Source: Chlamydia trachomatis
Lineage (GTDB): Bacteria; Chlamydiota; Chlamydiia; Chlamydiales; 2-12-FULL-49-11
Direction of reading: 5' to 3'
DNA: 64,000 nucleotides
Assembly (NCBI GenBank): GCA_945862365.1
Contig: CAMAXK010000006.1
Coordinates: 1-64,000 of the forward strand
Under the pieces are notes generated by a model. It worked only from the letters and a program-made list of their open reading frames with translations, was not told the origin of the DNA and made no database searches. The position numbers and the translations under genes are program-made. This document shows, in pieces, positions 9,909 through 20,478 of the stretch (position 1 is its first letter; every line of letters starts with the position of its first letter).

Positions 9909-10668
9909 TGAGATCGAAGTGAATTCACTAACCGTTCATTATGAGACAGTAGCAGCTCTCATTGATATCAACGTAAAAATTAAAAAGGGGCTCATGACAG
10001 CTATTATTGGGCCAAATGGGGCTGGGAAAAGTACGTTTGTGAAGGCTATCTTGAATTTAACGAAAAAAACAAGTGGGGTTGTTTCATTTTTTGGAAAATC
10101 GTTTGAAGAGATGAAAGATAATATTGCCTATGTTTGTCAAACAAAAGAGATAGATTGGGATTTTCCTATCACCGTACGAGAGGTGATTTTAATGGGAAGT
10201 TATGCTAGGTCTCGTCTTTTTGGTAAGTACTGTCAAAAGGATTTAAAAAAATGTGAGCTGCTCCTTATAAAATTTGGGCTGTTTGATAAACGCAATGCTC
10301 TTATTTCTGAGCTCTCAGGAGGGCAAAGGCAAAGATTATTTATTGCAAGAGCCTACATGCAAGAGGCGCAAATTTATATTTTTGATGAACCGATGGCGTT
10401 TGTTGATTTTACCACCTCTGAGATGATTATTGAGAGTATGAAAGAGTTAAGAGATTCAGGACATACGGTGATTTGTGTGCATCATAATTTAGATGAGGTA
10501 AAAAAAGAATTTGATGAAGCAGTACTTTTATCTCACCATCTAGTTGATGCAGGCCCTGTTCATGATGTCTTACGGAAAAAAAATTTGGTCAATGCTTATC
10601 AGGCAAAAGATTCGATTTTAACAGATGCATTTATTCTATCGAAAGAAAAAGAGTGCGGACTGGTATGA
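9901..10668 (+). CDS. ytgB: Metal ABC transporter ATP-binding protein
   Basis: Walker A GPNGAGKST, signature LSGGQRQR, Walker B IYIFDEP. Confidence 0.95.
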   Translation: MDDEIEVNSLTVHYETVAALIDINVKIKKGLMTAIIGPNGAGKSTFVKAILNLTKKTSGVVSFFGKSFEEMKDNIAYVCQTKEIDWDFPITVREVILMGSYARSRLFGKYCQKDLKKCELLLIKFGLFDKRNALISELSGGQRQRLFIARAYMQEAQIYIFDEPMAFVDFTTSEMIIESMKELRDSGHTVICVHHNLDEVKKEFDEAVLLSHHLVDAGPVHDVLRKKNLVNAYQAKDSILTDAFILSKEKECGLV

Positions 10669-11987
10669 TAAAAAACCTTTTTTCTGACTTATACATGCTT
10701 TTGACAGATTCTACCTATTCTGTCTCTGTGATAGGGTCTATCCTTTCATGTATATCTCTTTCATGGATGGGGGTAATCTACTCTCTTCGAAAGAGCGCAT
10801 TAGTTGGAGAGGTGATTGCTCATAGTGCATTCCCAGGATTAATACTTGGTGCTTTTGTAGGAATTTATTTTGGCGCAGATGAGAAGTGGATGTCCATGCT
10901 GTTTATTCTAGGGGCGATTACAACCGCTTATTTGTCGATGAAAAAGCTCACATTTTTGCAAGAAAAATGGCATAAGAGTGCAGATAGCTCCTTGATGATT
11001 TCCATTTCTGCTTTTTTAGGCGTTGGGGTTTTACTTGCCTCTATTATTCAATCAGTAAACCCTATGGTTTATAAAGATGTGGTCATTTTTTTATATGGAC
11101 GTACAGCTACCATGCTATATTTTCATCTGGTCATGTATGCAATTGTTATGGCATTATTACTCATTTTTATCGTTACATCTCATAGACGTATTCAAATTTT
11201 TGAGTTTGATAAAACCTTTGCCTCCTTTTTAGGGATTGGAAGGCTATTAGATAGTTTTATTTTAATGATGACATTAGTGGTGGTTATTTTAGGGTTAAGA
11301 AGCTGTGGGATTTTACTTTTATCAGGAATGATGGCAACTCCTGCCATTGCCTCTAGATTTTGGGTAAGAAGAATGTCTTCAATGTTTATTCTTTCATCAA
11401 TTTTTGCAGCTATTTCTGCTTTAATAGGTGGCTATTTATCCCTTTATTTAGGCGGTGAGGGTGTTATTTTACCTACAGGTCCTGTAATTACCATAGTTTC
11501 AGCATCCATAACCTTTTTTTCTATTTTAGTGGGTGTTAGAGGTGGGGTGATTTTAAGAGTGGTAAGAAGGTTGTCATTTGCGATCCGTTGTCATGAAGAA
11601 AATATTTTAAAAGCCCTTTATAAGAAAAATGAAAAAATGGCATTTAAGGAAATTATGGAGTTTCTTCAAACAGGATATCTCCTATTTTTCTTCGTCTTAC
11701 TGCGCGTGAGGAAAAAAGTAAAAATTTTATACGGATCAAGCTTAGAGTTAAAAGAAGCAGGGCGTGTCTCTGCCGAGCGCATTATAAGGCTGCATAGACT
11801 TTGGGAAGTATATTTATATGAGGTGGGTTTTGCAAAAAGCCGTATTCATGTGTTTGCCGAAGAAATAGAACATGTGCTTACAGATGAGATGGAGGAGATG
11901 TTACTAAAAAGGCTGGGTAACCCAACCCATTGTCCCCATAAGCAGAAAATTCCTGCCAAAAAGGAGGTCTCTATTGAACCTGTTTAA
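10653..11987 (+). CDS. ytgC: Metal ABC transporter permease fused to a C-terminal DtxR-like domain (YtgC-YtgR type)
   Basis: ABC-3 permease N-terminal ~290 aa. C-terminus AERIIRLHRLWEVYLYEVGFAKSRIHVFAEEIEHVLTDEMEEMLLKRLGNPTHCPH is DtxR-like. Confidence 0.92.
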   Translation: MRTGMIKNLFSDLYMLLTDSTYSVSVIGSILSCISLSWMGVIYSLRKSALVGEVIAHSAFPGLILGAFVGIYFGADEKWMSMLFILGAITTAYLSMKKLTFLQEKWHKSADSSLMISISAFLGVGVLLASIIQSVNPMVYKDVVIFLYGRTATMLYFHLVMYAIVMALLLIFIVTSHRRIQIFEFDKTFASFLGIGRLLDSFILMMTLVVVILGLRSCGILLLSGMMATPAIASRFWVRRMSSMFILSSIFAAISALIGGYLSLYLGGEGVILPTGPVITIVSASITFFSILVGVRGGVILRVVRRLSFAIRCHEENILKALYKKNEKMAFKEIMEFLQTGYLLFFFVLLRVRKKVKILYGSSLELKEAGRVSAERIIRLHRLWEVYLYEVGFAKSRIHVFAEEIEHVLTDEMEEMLLKRLGNPTHCPHKQKIPAKKEVSIEPV

Positions 11988-12852
11988 CCTACTTACTGCT
12001 GAAGAAGGGGTCTCTCTCTTACTTTTATTATGTTTTAGCATTTCTTTATCTCTAATTGGTACGTTTTTATTTTTACAGAAAAAGTCGATGATAGCCAATG
12101 CCATTTCTCATACTGTGCTATTTGGTATTGCCCTTTTATTTATTGGAATGAAGGTTTTTTCTAAAACAGAACATTTTGCCCCTTTATCTTTAAATATGGG
12201 GTTATATATTTTAGTTTCAGTGATTACAACTTTTCTCACCATTTTCTTGATTGAATCGTTAAAAAAATATACGCATATCAATAATGATGCAAGCACAGCA
12301 ATTGTCTTTTCAACCCTGTTTTCCTTAGGGGCTATTTTAATCACTCTTTTTACTCGATCATCTCATGTTGGGGTAGATATTATTATGGGAAATCTAGATT
12401 TGATTCATACAAATGATCTTATTACCGCAACTTTTGTACTTTTTGCCTGTGCGGGATTTATTTTTGTCTTTATGAAAGATCTTACGGTTTTTTCTTTTGA
12501 CCGATCGCTTGCTCATTTTTCAGGAAGATCGATGGGGCTGTTACAATTTAGCTTTTTGTTTTTAACAAGCTTAACAATTACCAGTGGATTTCGTTTTATA
12601 GGTATTGCCCCTGTTCTAGGATTGATCATCATTCCTCCTGTGTGTGCTTCTTTGTATAGTAAAAGCATCCCTCAGCTGATTACGTTTTCAATTTATTCCA
12701 ATATTGCTGTAGGGCTTGTTTCTGTGATGACGACAAAGTTTTTCTACCAAAAATATGGCATTGGCCTATCAACATCTGGAATGCTTGTGACGCTACATTT
12801 TGCTTTGTTTCTTGCTCTTTTAGTGAAAAAGAAAGTAGAGGCAAGGGCATGA
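11974..12852 (+). CDS. ytgD: Metal ABC transporter permease
   Basis: 292-aa ABC-3 family membrane protein, overlaps ytgC. Confidence 0.93.
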   Translation: MNLFNLLTAEEGVSLLLLLCFSISLSLIGTFLFLQKKSMIANAISHTVLFGIALLFIGMKVFSKTEHFAPLSLNMGLYILVSVITTFLTIFLIESLKKYTHINNDASTAIVFSTLFSLGAILITLFTRSSHVGVDIIMGNLDLIHTNDLITATFVLFACAGFIFVFMKDLTVFSFDRSLAHFSGRSMGLLQFSFLFLTSLTITSGFRFIGIAPVLGLIIIPPVCASLYSKSIPQLITFSIYSNIAVGLVSVMTTKFFYQKYGIGLSTSGMLVTLHFALFLALLVKKKVEARA

Positions 12853-13952
12853 AAAATATTGCCATCTTGGGATCTACTGGCTGTGTAGGGAAAAAAACAT
12901 TAGAGGTGATTAAAACCTTTCCTGAGGAGATGAGAGCCTATGCAATAAGCTGTCATAGTAATACAAAGCTCTTTAAGGAGCAGATAAAAGAATTTTCTCC
13001 CCATTTAATAGGTGTCACCCACCAAGAAAAAGCCAAAGAATTCCCTTCGGCTATTTCTATGGAAGAAATAGTCACAGATCCTAAGGTTGATCTTGTTGTG
13101 CTTGCAACTGTTGGGTTTAGTTCAGTACCGCTTGCTTTTTTAGCAGCAAATGCGGGAAAAGAGATCGCTATTGCAACAAAAGAAATTTTAGTGTGCTCTG
13201 GAGAGGCGTTTATGTCTCTTTGTAGAGAAAAAAAAGTAAATGTATATACGTTAGATCATGAGCAAAGCGCTCTACAGCAGTGTTTATTAGGAGAAGATGT
13301 CAATAGCGTAGAACAATTAATTTTGACAGCATCAGGTGGGGCTTTCTTTCATCGAGAGCAAGAGGATGACTTTAGTGTATTTGAGGCAATGAGTCATCGA
13401 AATCACCGTTGCGGAGAAAAAGTAGCTATTAATTGCTCTACAATGATGAATAAAGGGTTAGAGGTCATAGAAGCTTTTCATCTTTTTGGTATCAAAAAAG
13501 AACAAATCGATGTTGTAATTCATCCGCAAAGCTTAGTACAAAGTTTAGTTTCCTTTAACGATGGGGCTTACAAGGCAGTAATTTCCGACCCTGATTTAAC
13601 CTTTCCTATCCAATATGCCTTGCTTGGAAGAAAAAGAAAAAGGGGGGCGGGAAAGAAATTGTCATTTAATGAGAGGGTTAACCTTGAATTTTTTCCAAAA
13701 GACTTAACAAAATTTCGATGTTTAAAATTATCTTTTGACTCACTACAAGCTGGTGGGTGTTATCCAGCCTATTTAAATGCTGCAAATGAAGTATTGGTTG
13801 AACGATTTTGTAAAGGTAGTGTAACCTGGAGAGGTATAGGAGAAACTTTAGAACAATTATTAAATAGAAATCAGGTTTCAAGTGAGATTTCTTTAGAGGC
13901 AGTAATTGAAACAAATAATAAAGCGCGGAAAGATGCGTGGGAAATAACGTAA
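12849..13952 (+). CDS. dxr: 1-deoxy-D-xylulose 5-phosphate reductoisomerase
   Basis: NIAILGSTGCVGKKTLEVI, ATKEILVCSGE, SGGAFF, INCSTMMNKGLEVIEA. Confidence 0.97.
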   Translation: MKNIAILGSTGCVGKKTLEVIKTFPEEMRAYAISCHSNTKLFKEQIKEFSPHLIGVTHQEKAKEFPSAISMEEIVTDPKVDLVVLATVGFSSVPLAFLAANAGKEIAIATKEILVCSGEAFMSLCREKKVNVYTLDHEQSALQQCLLGEDVNSVEQLILTASGGAFFHREQEDDFSVFEAMSHRNHRCGEKVAINCSTMMNKGLEVIEAFHLFGIKKEQIDVVIHPQSLVQSLVSFNDGAYKAVISDPDLTFPIQYALLGRKRKRGAGKKLSFNERVNLEFFPKDLTKFRCLKLSFDSLQAGGCYPAYLNAANEVLVERFCKGSVTWRGIGETLEQLLNRNQVSSEISLEAVIETNNKARKDAWEIT

Positions 13953-13961
13953 GGGATAGAT

Positions 13962-15818
13962 ATGAACATAGCAAGTATTCTTTTTGCAATTTTAGGATTA
14001 AGTTTTTTAATTTTTATACATGAACTCGGTCATTATCTAGTGGCAAAGCGCGCTGGTATGAAAATTGAAGTATTTAGCATAGGCATGGGTAAACCGATCT
14101 TTTCTTGGATGCAAAATGGAGTAAAGTGGCAGATTTGCTATTTGATTTTTGGTGGATATGTAAAAATTTCTGGTATGGAAGGGGAAAATGGTAAAGAGCC
14201 TCATCAAATCAAGGAGGGCTTTTATAGTAAAAAGCCAATTTATAGATTAGCAGTTGCTGGAGCTGGACCCCTTGTAAATATTACGTTTGCTTTACTTGTA
14301 TTTTTTGGGATCTATCTTTGTGGAGGTCAAAATAAGCCTTTTTCACAATTTACACATATTATTGGAAGGGTGGATACAAATTCATCCATTTATGCGGAAG
14401 GAATTCGTGCAGGAGATAAAATTGTTACCGTTGATGGTAAGCCTTATACTGGCTTTAAAGATATTATCATTCAAGGTATGCTCAAGGGCAAACACAGCGT
14501 AGATGTAGTATTTGAAAAGCAAAACAAGGAAATTGTTAAAACAAAGGCAGCTTTTTATACACCAGAGGGTAGTGATCCTACGCTTATGGTTCCAAATGAG
14601 TGGAAGAGTATGGGTGTATTATCTTCTGCCTCTTATGTTGTATCTTCTGGTTATATTGATGGGAAAAAAGAATTTGCACCCCTTGGAAATACCTCTTTTG
14701 AAAAGGGGGATAGAATTGTCTACGTAGATGGTAATATTATTTATTCTGTCTCTCAACTTTCAGATGTGATTAATCGTGATATTGCTTTAGTCACTGTGGA
14801 TAGAAATGGTAAACATCTTCATTTACAAGTGCCAAGGGTTTTGCTTGGGGATCTAAAACTTTCTGAGGAGCAAAAAGATGCATTTGTTGATTATAAAAGA
14901 CAAATGGATTTAGAAGGTGCCCTAGCAAGTACCTATTTCATCCCATACTTTGTGAGCGATGGCTTATATGTTACCCAAGAGCTTTCATTTATTGAAGCAG
15001 AAGAGCGATTAAATACAAAAACTGAAAACTCCTTGATTAGGGGCGATAAAATCATAGCTGTATCTGGAATAAAAGTGGATCATGCAGAAGATTTTTATAA
15101 GGCAATCTCTTCAAGAAAGTGTTTAGTCATGGTATCTAATGAGCAGATTAATAAAGTATTATGGAAAAATGGGGATGCAGAGTTTTTATCTGGATTAAAT
15201 AGTGAAACTATTGCAGAAATGGAGGCTTCAATTGGCGATCCTGAGCTAAAAAATCTTGGATCATTTCGCTTTTTAGAGCCAACTGAACCGGTTAGTTTTA
15301 AACGATACTTAGAAAAGGCAAGCCCAGATAGTTTAGAGAAAATGAACTTATCTTCAGATAAAGAAAATGTCACAAAGCTGATGGAGAAAAAAACTCTATT
15401 TTCTGGTGTAATGATCAAAGATGAAAATATCATTTATAATCCAGGCCCTTTTGCTCAAGCAAAAGATGTGTTTGCAGATATTTTATTTAGCTTAAAAGGC
15501 CTTTTTTCTGGTGCAATTAGCCCTAAGCATATGTCAGGGCCTGTGGGAATGGTAAAAATTGTTCACGATGGATCAAAAAGTAGTGCTTTAACTGGAATGT
15601 ACTGGTTGGGTATGATTTCATTAAATTTAGGGTTTATGAATCTATTGCCTATTCCTGTTCTTGATGGAGGACATATTTGTTTTACCATGTATGAAGTAAT
15701 TACTAAAAAGCGGATCAGGGCTAAAACAATGCAGAAAATGGTACTTCCTTTTGTGGCATTAATCATCATCTTTTTTGCTTATGTGACATTTTATGATTTG
15801 ATTAAAGTTTTTAGTTGA
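13962..15818 (+). CDS. rseP: RseP/YaeL site-2 zinc metalloprotease with PDZ domains
   Basis: HELGHYLVAKRAGMKIEVFSIGMGKPIF and NLLPIPVLDGGH. Confidence 0.95.
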   Translation: MNIASILFAILGLSFLIFIHELGHYLVAKRAGMKIEVFSIGMGKPIFSWMQNGVKWQICYLIFGGYVKISGMEGENGKEPHQIKEGFYSKKPIYRLAVAGAGPLVNITFALLVFFGIYLCGGQNKPFSQFTHIIGRVDTNSSIYAEGIRAGDKIVTVDGKPYTGFKDIIIQGMLKGKHSVDVVFEKQNKEIVKTKAAFYTPEGSDPTLMVPNEWKSMGVLSSASYVVSSGYIDGKKEFAPLGNTSFEKGDRIVYVDGNIIYSVSQLSDVINRDIALVTVDRNGKHLHLQVPRVLLGDLKLSEEQKDAFVDYKRQMDLEGALASTYFIPYFVSDGLYVTQELSFIEAEERLNTKTENSLIRGDKIIAVSGIKVDHAEDFYKAISSRKCLVMVSNEQINKVLWKNGDAEFLSGLNSETIAEMEASIGDPELKNLGSFRFLEPTEPVSFKRYLEKASPDSLEKMNLSSDKENVTKLMEKKTLFSGVMIKDENIIYNPGPFAQAKDVFADILFSLKGLFSGAISPKHMSGPVGMVKIVHDGSKSSALTGMYWLGMISLNLGFMNLLPIPVLDGGHICFTMYEVITKKRIRAKTMQKMVLPFVALIIIFFAYVTFYDLIKVFS

Positions 15819-15872
15819 TTTTTCTAAGAGCCATCGCTATGGTAGGTAAAGTAATATTTACTACCATTTTTT

Positions 15873-16358
15873 ATGCTACGAAGAATTATTTCTATCAGTT
15901 TATACCTTATATTTTGCAATCTTAATTGCAAAGGGCTTACAATTGATTTAGAAGCAGAGTTTCCTGATAAGTCAACCATTTCTGTTTTTTATTTTGATCA
16001 GGTACAGAACTTTTCTATGAAAGAGATGCTTGTTGGAGTTGAAAAAGATCATGTTTGTGATGTGATTTTTTATTCAAATACCAAACAACCTGTTGAGCTT
16101 ATCCTCTCTTCCAAAGATAAAAAAGATTCATTTTTCTGTTTTATGAATCAGGAGAAAAAAATTCCATTTTATTTAATTAAAAAAAGCACAAAAGAACAGG
16201 TGTTTAATGGAAGTACAATTTATTCAAGCACAAATAGTAAAGAGCCGATCAATACCGTTATTTCATTAGGAATTTGTATTCCGAGTGTTGAAAAAACTAT
16301 GGTAACAGGGGGCGATTTTTCTACTTTCTTCACTATTAATTTAAAACCTTTAGGTTAG
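15873..16358 (+). CDS. Secreted small protein, probable pilin-like subunit of the chaperone-usher operon
   Basis: N-terminal signal peptide, 161 aa, first gene of an operon with chaperone and usher. Subunit identity inferred from position. Confidence 0.5.
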   Translation: MLRRIISISLYLIFCNLNCKGLTIDLEAEFPDKSTISVFYFDQVQNFSMKEMLVGVEKDHVCDVIFYSNTKQPVELILSSKDKKDSFFCFMNQEKKIPFYLIKKSTKEQVFNGSTIYSSTNSKEPINTVISLGICIPSVEKTMVTGGDFSTFFTINLKPLG

Positions 16359-16360
16359 GG

Positions 16361-17119
16361 ATGATTATTATGAGATTAAAATTTATTATGTTAAATCTTT
16401 TTATCGTGAACGGATTTGCGCTCTCTATTTCTCCAATAAATCTTGAAATAGATCATGCAAAAGGTCAGGGATATTACACACTGATAAATGATGATGTATC
16501 TCAAAAAGTTATTGGTATTACCACTAAATCAAGAGAGATAGATATAGATGGTGTAAGTCATTATGAGCCTACAAAAGATTTAATCGTTTACCCTAAACAG
16601 GTTGTGTTAAAACCTAAAGAAAAGCGATTGATACGAGTAATATTTAAAGGAAATAACAACTTTGATGCTGAAAAGGCCTATCGCATTACTTTTGCTGAAA
16701 AAAATATTAGCATTGATTTTGATGAGAAAAACTTAGGAGAGGGGAAAAGAGCTGCTGGGGTTTCTTTTGGTGTAAGATTTGATGGTACAGTGTTTGTTCA
16801 ACCAAAAAAAGCGGCTGTCGCTAAAATTGAGGTAACCTCGTATGATCGAAAAAAAGTGGAAGGGGAGGATTTCTTCATTGTTAAATTGCAAAATAAAGGG
16901 ACAAAGCACCGCCACATAAATACTAAGGATTTAGAGTTAGAGCTACTGATTCCAACTGCAGAAAAAAAAGATAAATGGCATCTTTTATCAGAGGATTTGC
17001 TTGTAAAGCATGTTGGTGGTTCGATGTTGCTTCTTGCAGGCGGAGAGCGTGAAATTAAAATACCAGTTCATGAAAATCAAATACCATCTACTGTTTTAGG
17101 TGTAAGAATTACGGAATAA
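16361..17119 (+). CDS. Periplasmic pilus assembly chaperone (PapD-like)
   Basis: Signal peptide plus SPINLEIDHAKGQGYYTLINDD...IVYPKQVVLKPKEKRLIRVIFKG...AYRITFAEK. Confidence 0.8.
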   Translation: MIIMRLKFIMLNLFIVNGFALSISPINLEIDHAKGQGYYTLINDDVSQKVIGITTKSREIDIDGVSHYEPTKDLIVYPKQVVLKPKEKRLIRVIFKGNNNFDAEKAYRITFAEKNISIDFDEKNLGEGKRAAGVSFGVRFDGTVFVQPKKAAVAKIEVTSYDRKKVEGEDFFIVKLQNKGTKHRHINTKDLELELLIPTAEKKDKWHLLSEDLLVKHVGGSMLLLAGGEREIKIPVHENQIPSTVLGVRITE

Positions 17120-17120
17120 A

Positions 17121-19589
17121 ATGCTTCATTTTATTTTACTATTACTTGTGGCTTCAAAAGGGCTTTTATTTTCGATGAACATCGAAATAGAGGTGCCATT
17201 GTACTTTAACAATTCCCCTTATAAAAATATTAATATTTATATTGATGATGATAGCTCAGAAATTTTATTAGATAACGACTCTTTATATAAAGCTGTAGAA
17301 GATGAGCTCACCATTGAAGGGATGAAGTGTTTTGAAAGTTTTCTCAGTAATATAACAGTTATGTATGAAAACACTCCTATTGTTGATGAAAATTACAAAA
17401 TCACCTTTTCTACAGTAAATCAAAGTATCTATTTAGAGGTTGCGCTACATCTTTTGCGTAGAAAGTATTCAGATGTGAGAAGACCAAAAGTTGCAGGTTA
17501 TGCCCATGGTGGAAAAAAAATTAAGCCTGAGAATTTTAGCGGCTATTTAAATGTTGAGGCAGGTGTAAGAAATCGACATAATTTTATCAATAATTTTAAT
17601 CCTAGTGGAATTTCTAGTTTTGGTAATTTTAACTGCTGCGTTCATTATAAGGATACAATTTTAACAGGGTTTGGATATTTTTTAGCCAATAATACTTTAG
17701 GTATAAATCCAGGTAATGCTGTCCTTACCAAGCAGTTTAGAGAAAGTCGTTCAAGCTTTTCCTTAGGTTCGATTAATCCATTAGGTATATCATTTCAAGG
17801 TTCCTCCCCCTTAATAGGGATAAACATATCCAAAGATAGTCAGCTATTTACAGATCCAACAGTAGGGGCAATGAGCAGGCATGATATTTTTCTCAACGCT
17901 CCATCTGAAGTACGTATTATTGTAAATGGTATAGATGTAAATAGGCTCGATCTTCCTGCAGGAAATCATACCTTGCAAAATTTTCCACTCGCACAAGGGT
18001 TAAATAATGTGGTGTTAAAAATTACAGGTGCCACAGGTGAGGAAAGGGAGGTGGATTTAAGCATGTTTTATAACCCCTCCTTAAAGAAAGTTGGAGAGAT
18101 TGAAACAAATATTTCGATCGGGATCCCTGCTTATAACGTTACTAAAGGGGCAGATGGATTTTATCAGATGGACCCCTCGTTTGCCGCTACTGGGTATTTA
18201 AAAGGAGGAGTATTTAACTACCTTACCCTTGGTGGTTATTTTCAGCTGATGCAAAAAAATTATTTCACAGGAATTCAAGGCGTTGTGGCAAATCCTTACA
18301 TAAAATCCATTATTGAGTGTGGGTTAAGTGGTAAACCAGATTTTTCTCCAAATTATAAACTTAGGGTAGCACTTTTACAATCAGATACAATGCGCCTTCC
18401 CTTTTCCTGGAGCATGGTCTTTGAAAACAGTCAACCAGGGTTTCGCTATTTTGGGGGAAATAATATCCCAGAGAATTTATCCTACCAATTTAGTGGATCC
18501 ATGGGATTTAACGGTCTTAAAGCAATTTCCATAAACGTTACAGGTCAGTATGGGGTATTTTTTGATGTGGGACATAAATACAGCATTCAAAGCACTCTTT
18601 CGATTAGGCCAAGAAGCTGGCTCAGTCTTCGCGGGATGATACGCTATGATGCATCTGATGCCGCGGCTGGAAAAGTTGAAACAGCAATAAATTTTGATTT
18701 AACCCCAAAGTATAAAGATATAGGAACTAAGACCATCTACAATACAAAGCAAAAGGCAGTATCATCGGTTGTGATGTATAATAAGGCACTTGGCGGCAAT
18801 CGATCGATCTATGGAAGTGTGGGTTATAACGACGCTCCAGGATCAGGTCAAGCTGAAGGACAGCTCACCTATGAGGGGTCAATGGCAAGAATCAGTGGTT
18901 CACAACAACTTTATAAAAATAGTTCAAATGTAGTAGATAGTACAGTTGCAGTTACAAATATTAATGCGGGAACGGCCCTTGTATTTGCAGGAACAACCGC
19001 TGCTATCTCTCGACCTTTAAGGGAGAGTTTTGTGGTGATCAAACCGAATAAGTATATGAAAGGAAACCAGGTGGTTGTAAATCCTTCTAAAGATCGGTAT
19101 TTAGCAAAAGCCTCTTACTATAAACCATCTGTTATCCCTTTACACTCATACTCAGAATCAGATATTTCTATGATCATGGAAGATGGATCATATGGCGGAG
19201 AATTTGAAGATACTTCGTATCATCTAACTACCTTAAATAGATCGGGCAGTGTTGTTGAAGTAGGTAGTCCTTCCACCTATATTGTAGAAGGTGTAATGTA
19301 TACAGATGGTAATCTCTTGCAAGAGGTTACAGGGATGTTTATCTCTAATTTTACTGTAAATGGCAAAACATTGCAGGTGAAGTTTTTTACAGATGAGGAA
19401 GGTGTTTTTCAAATAGGAAAAATTGTACCAGGTTCTTATACGATTGCTTTTGTGGATCAAAGTTTGATACCTTTAGAAAATTTTGAAATTAAAGTTGATG
19501 GGGATGCTACTAATTATATCCATGTAGGGGATATCTTCGTAAAAGCAAAGGTAGAGATGAATAAAATGGAGTATCGAAAAATTGAATAA
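17121..19589 (+). CDS. Outer-membrane fimbrial usher
   Basis: 822 aa. GISSFGNFNCCVHYKD, LFLNAPSEVRI-type segment (DIFLNAPSEVRIIVNGIDVNRLDLPAGNHTLQNFPLAQGLNNVVLKITGATGEEREVDLSMFYNPSLKKVGE). Confidence 0.88.
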   Translation: MLHFILLLLVASKGLLFSMNIEIEVPLYFNNSPYKNINIYIDDDSSEILLDNDSLYKAVEDELTIEGMKCFESFLSNITVMYENTPIVDENYKITFSTVNQSIYLEVALHLLRRKYSDVRRPKVAGYAHGGKKIKPENFSGYLNVEAGVRNRHNFINNFNPSGISSFGNFNCCVHYKDTILTGFGYFLANNTLGINPGNAVLTKQFRESRSSFSLGSINPLGISFQGSSPLIGINISKDSQLFTDPTVGAMSRHDIFLNAPSEVRIIVNGIDVNRLDLPAGNHTLQNFPLAQGLNNVVLKITGATGEEREVDLSMFYNPSLKKVGEIETNISIGIPAYNVTKGADGFYQMDPSFAATGYLKGGVFNYLTLGGYFQLMQKNYFTGIQGVVANPYIKSIIECGLSGKPDFSPNYKLRVALLQSDTMRLPFSWSMVFENSQPGFRYFGGNNIPENLSYQFSGSMGFNGLKAISINVTGQYGVFFDVGHKYSIQSTLSIRPRSWLSLRGMIRYDASDAAAGKVETAINFDLTPKYKDIGTKTIYNTKQKAVSSVVMYNKALGGNRSIYGSVGYNDAPGSGQAEGQLTYEGSMARISGSQQLYKNSSNVVDSTVAVTNINAGTALVFAGTTAAISRPLRESFVVIKPNKYMKGNQVVVNPSKDRYLAKASYYKPSVIPLHSYSESDISMIMEDGSYGGEFEDTSYHLTTLNRSGSVVEVGSPSTYIVEGVMYTDGNLLQEVTGMFISNFTVNGKTLQVKFFTDEEGVFQIGKIVPGSYTIAFVDQSLIPLENFEIKVDGDATNYIHVGDIFVKAKVEMNKMEYRKIE

Positions 19590-20409
19590 ATGTTATTTAT
19601 TGTTATTTAGTCTAGTTTCTTTATCGGCCATTGAAATTGCGGTTAAAGATGCCCTTGTAGAATTTGATGAGGCAAGTTATAAAATAGCTAAGGAGGATTT
19701 TCAGTATGGAAATCTCTTATTTTCTGTAACCTCTAGAGATGAGCCGTCGAATTATCGTCTATTTATAGATAAACCAAATGGCATTTTTTCTTATGGGTTT
19801 AATCAAATTGAATATCAGTTGATCGATGGTGATAATGCAAGTTTTCATACTAATGAAAATGAGGGGTTAAAAAAACTATCCCTTAGAATTTCACTTCCTG
19901 CTGGAAGAGTTCTAGCCCCTGGTACCTATACAACACAAATACCTATTAAAATTATGAAGAATCAAGAGGTTGTCTTAGAGGAAGAGATCACCGCATTTTT
20001 TCCAGTAGAAGAGCAGCTTGAGGCTAATGTTCTAGTTGATGGGCAGTTATCTTCAGATGAAGGGGTAAGATTATTGTTTGGAACCATTGATGGCAAGGTT
20101 GAAAAGATGATCACCCTTACTATTAAAGCAAATATGAATATAACTGTTTCAGCAGTATCTAAAAATCACGGCCGCTTAGTTCTTGAAGGGGAAGAAGATG
20201 ATTTTAATCCAGCTTTTATCCCTTATTTGATACAAAGCAGAGGAGCTTTCCATTCTTTGAGCTCTGAGGTGGAGCTTTTTAAAGAACCATTTTCCCCAAA
20301 TAAAAAAGAGCTATTTTCCTCAATTAAGTTCCTATTAAGTCCAGATGTTCATAAAACATTTCATGGAAAGTATAGAGATCAGGTATATATAACCATCTCA
20401 TCTTTATAA
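19582..20409 (+). CDS. Secreted protein, probable minor/tip subunit of the chaperone-usher system
   Basis: Signal peptide, 275 aa, overlaps the usher stop by 8 nt; beta-rich composition. Confidence 0.55.
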   Translation: MNKCYLLLFSLVSLSAIEIAVKDALVEFDEASYKIAKEDFQYGNLLFSVTSRDEPSNYRLFIDKPNGIFSYGFNQIEYQLIDGDNASFHTNENEGLKKLSLRISLPAGRVLAPGTYTTQIPIKIMKNQEVVLEEEITAFFPVEEQLEANVLVDGQLSSDEGVRLLFGTIDGKVEKMITLTIKANMNITVSAVSKNHGRLVLEGEEDDFNPAFIPYLIQSRGAFHSLSSEVELFKEPFSPNKKELFSSIKFLLSPDVHKTFHGKYRDQVYITISSL

Positions 20410-20478
20410 TATCTTTATTTTAATTATCGAGTATGTTAATTATGAGATAAAATAAAAATAAAAAGAGATAATACCATT

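Noticed and set aside
20414-20457. TTTATTTTA...TAAAATAAA inverted repeat before the FHA-like gene
   Set aside because: Purely A/T arms in an AT-rich intergenic region; likely by chance.
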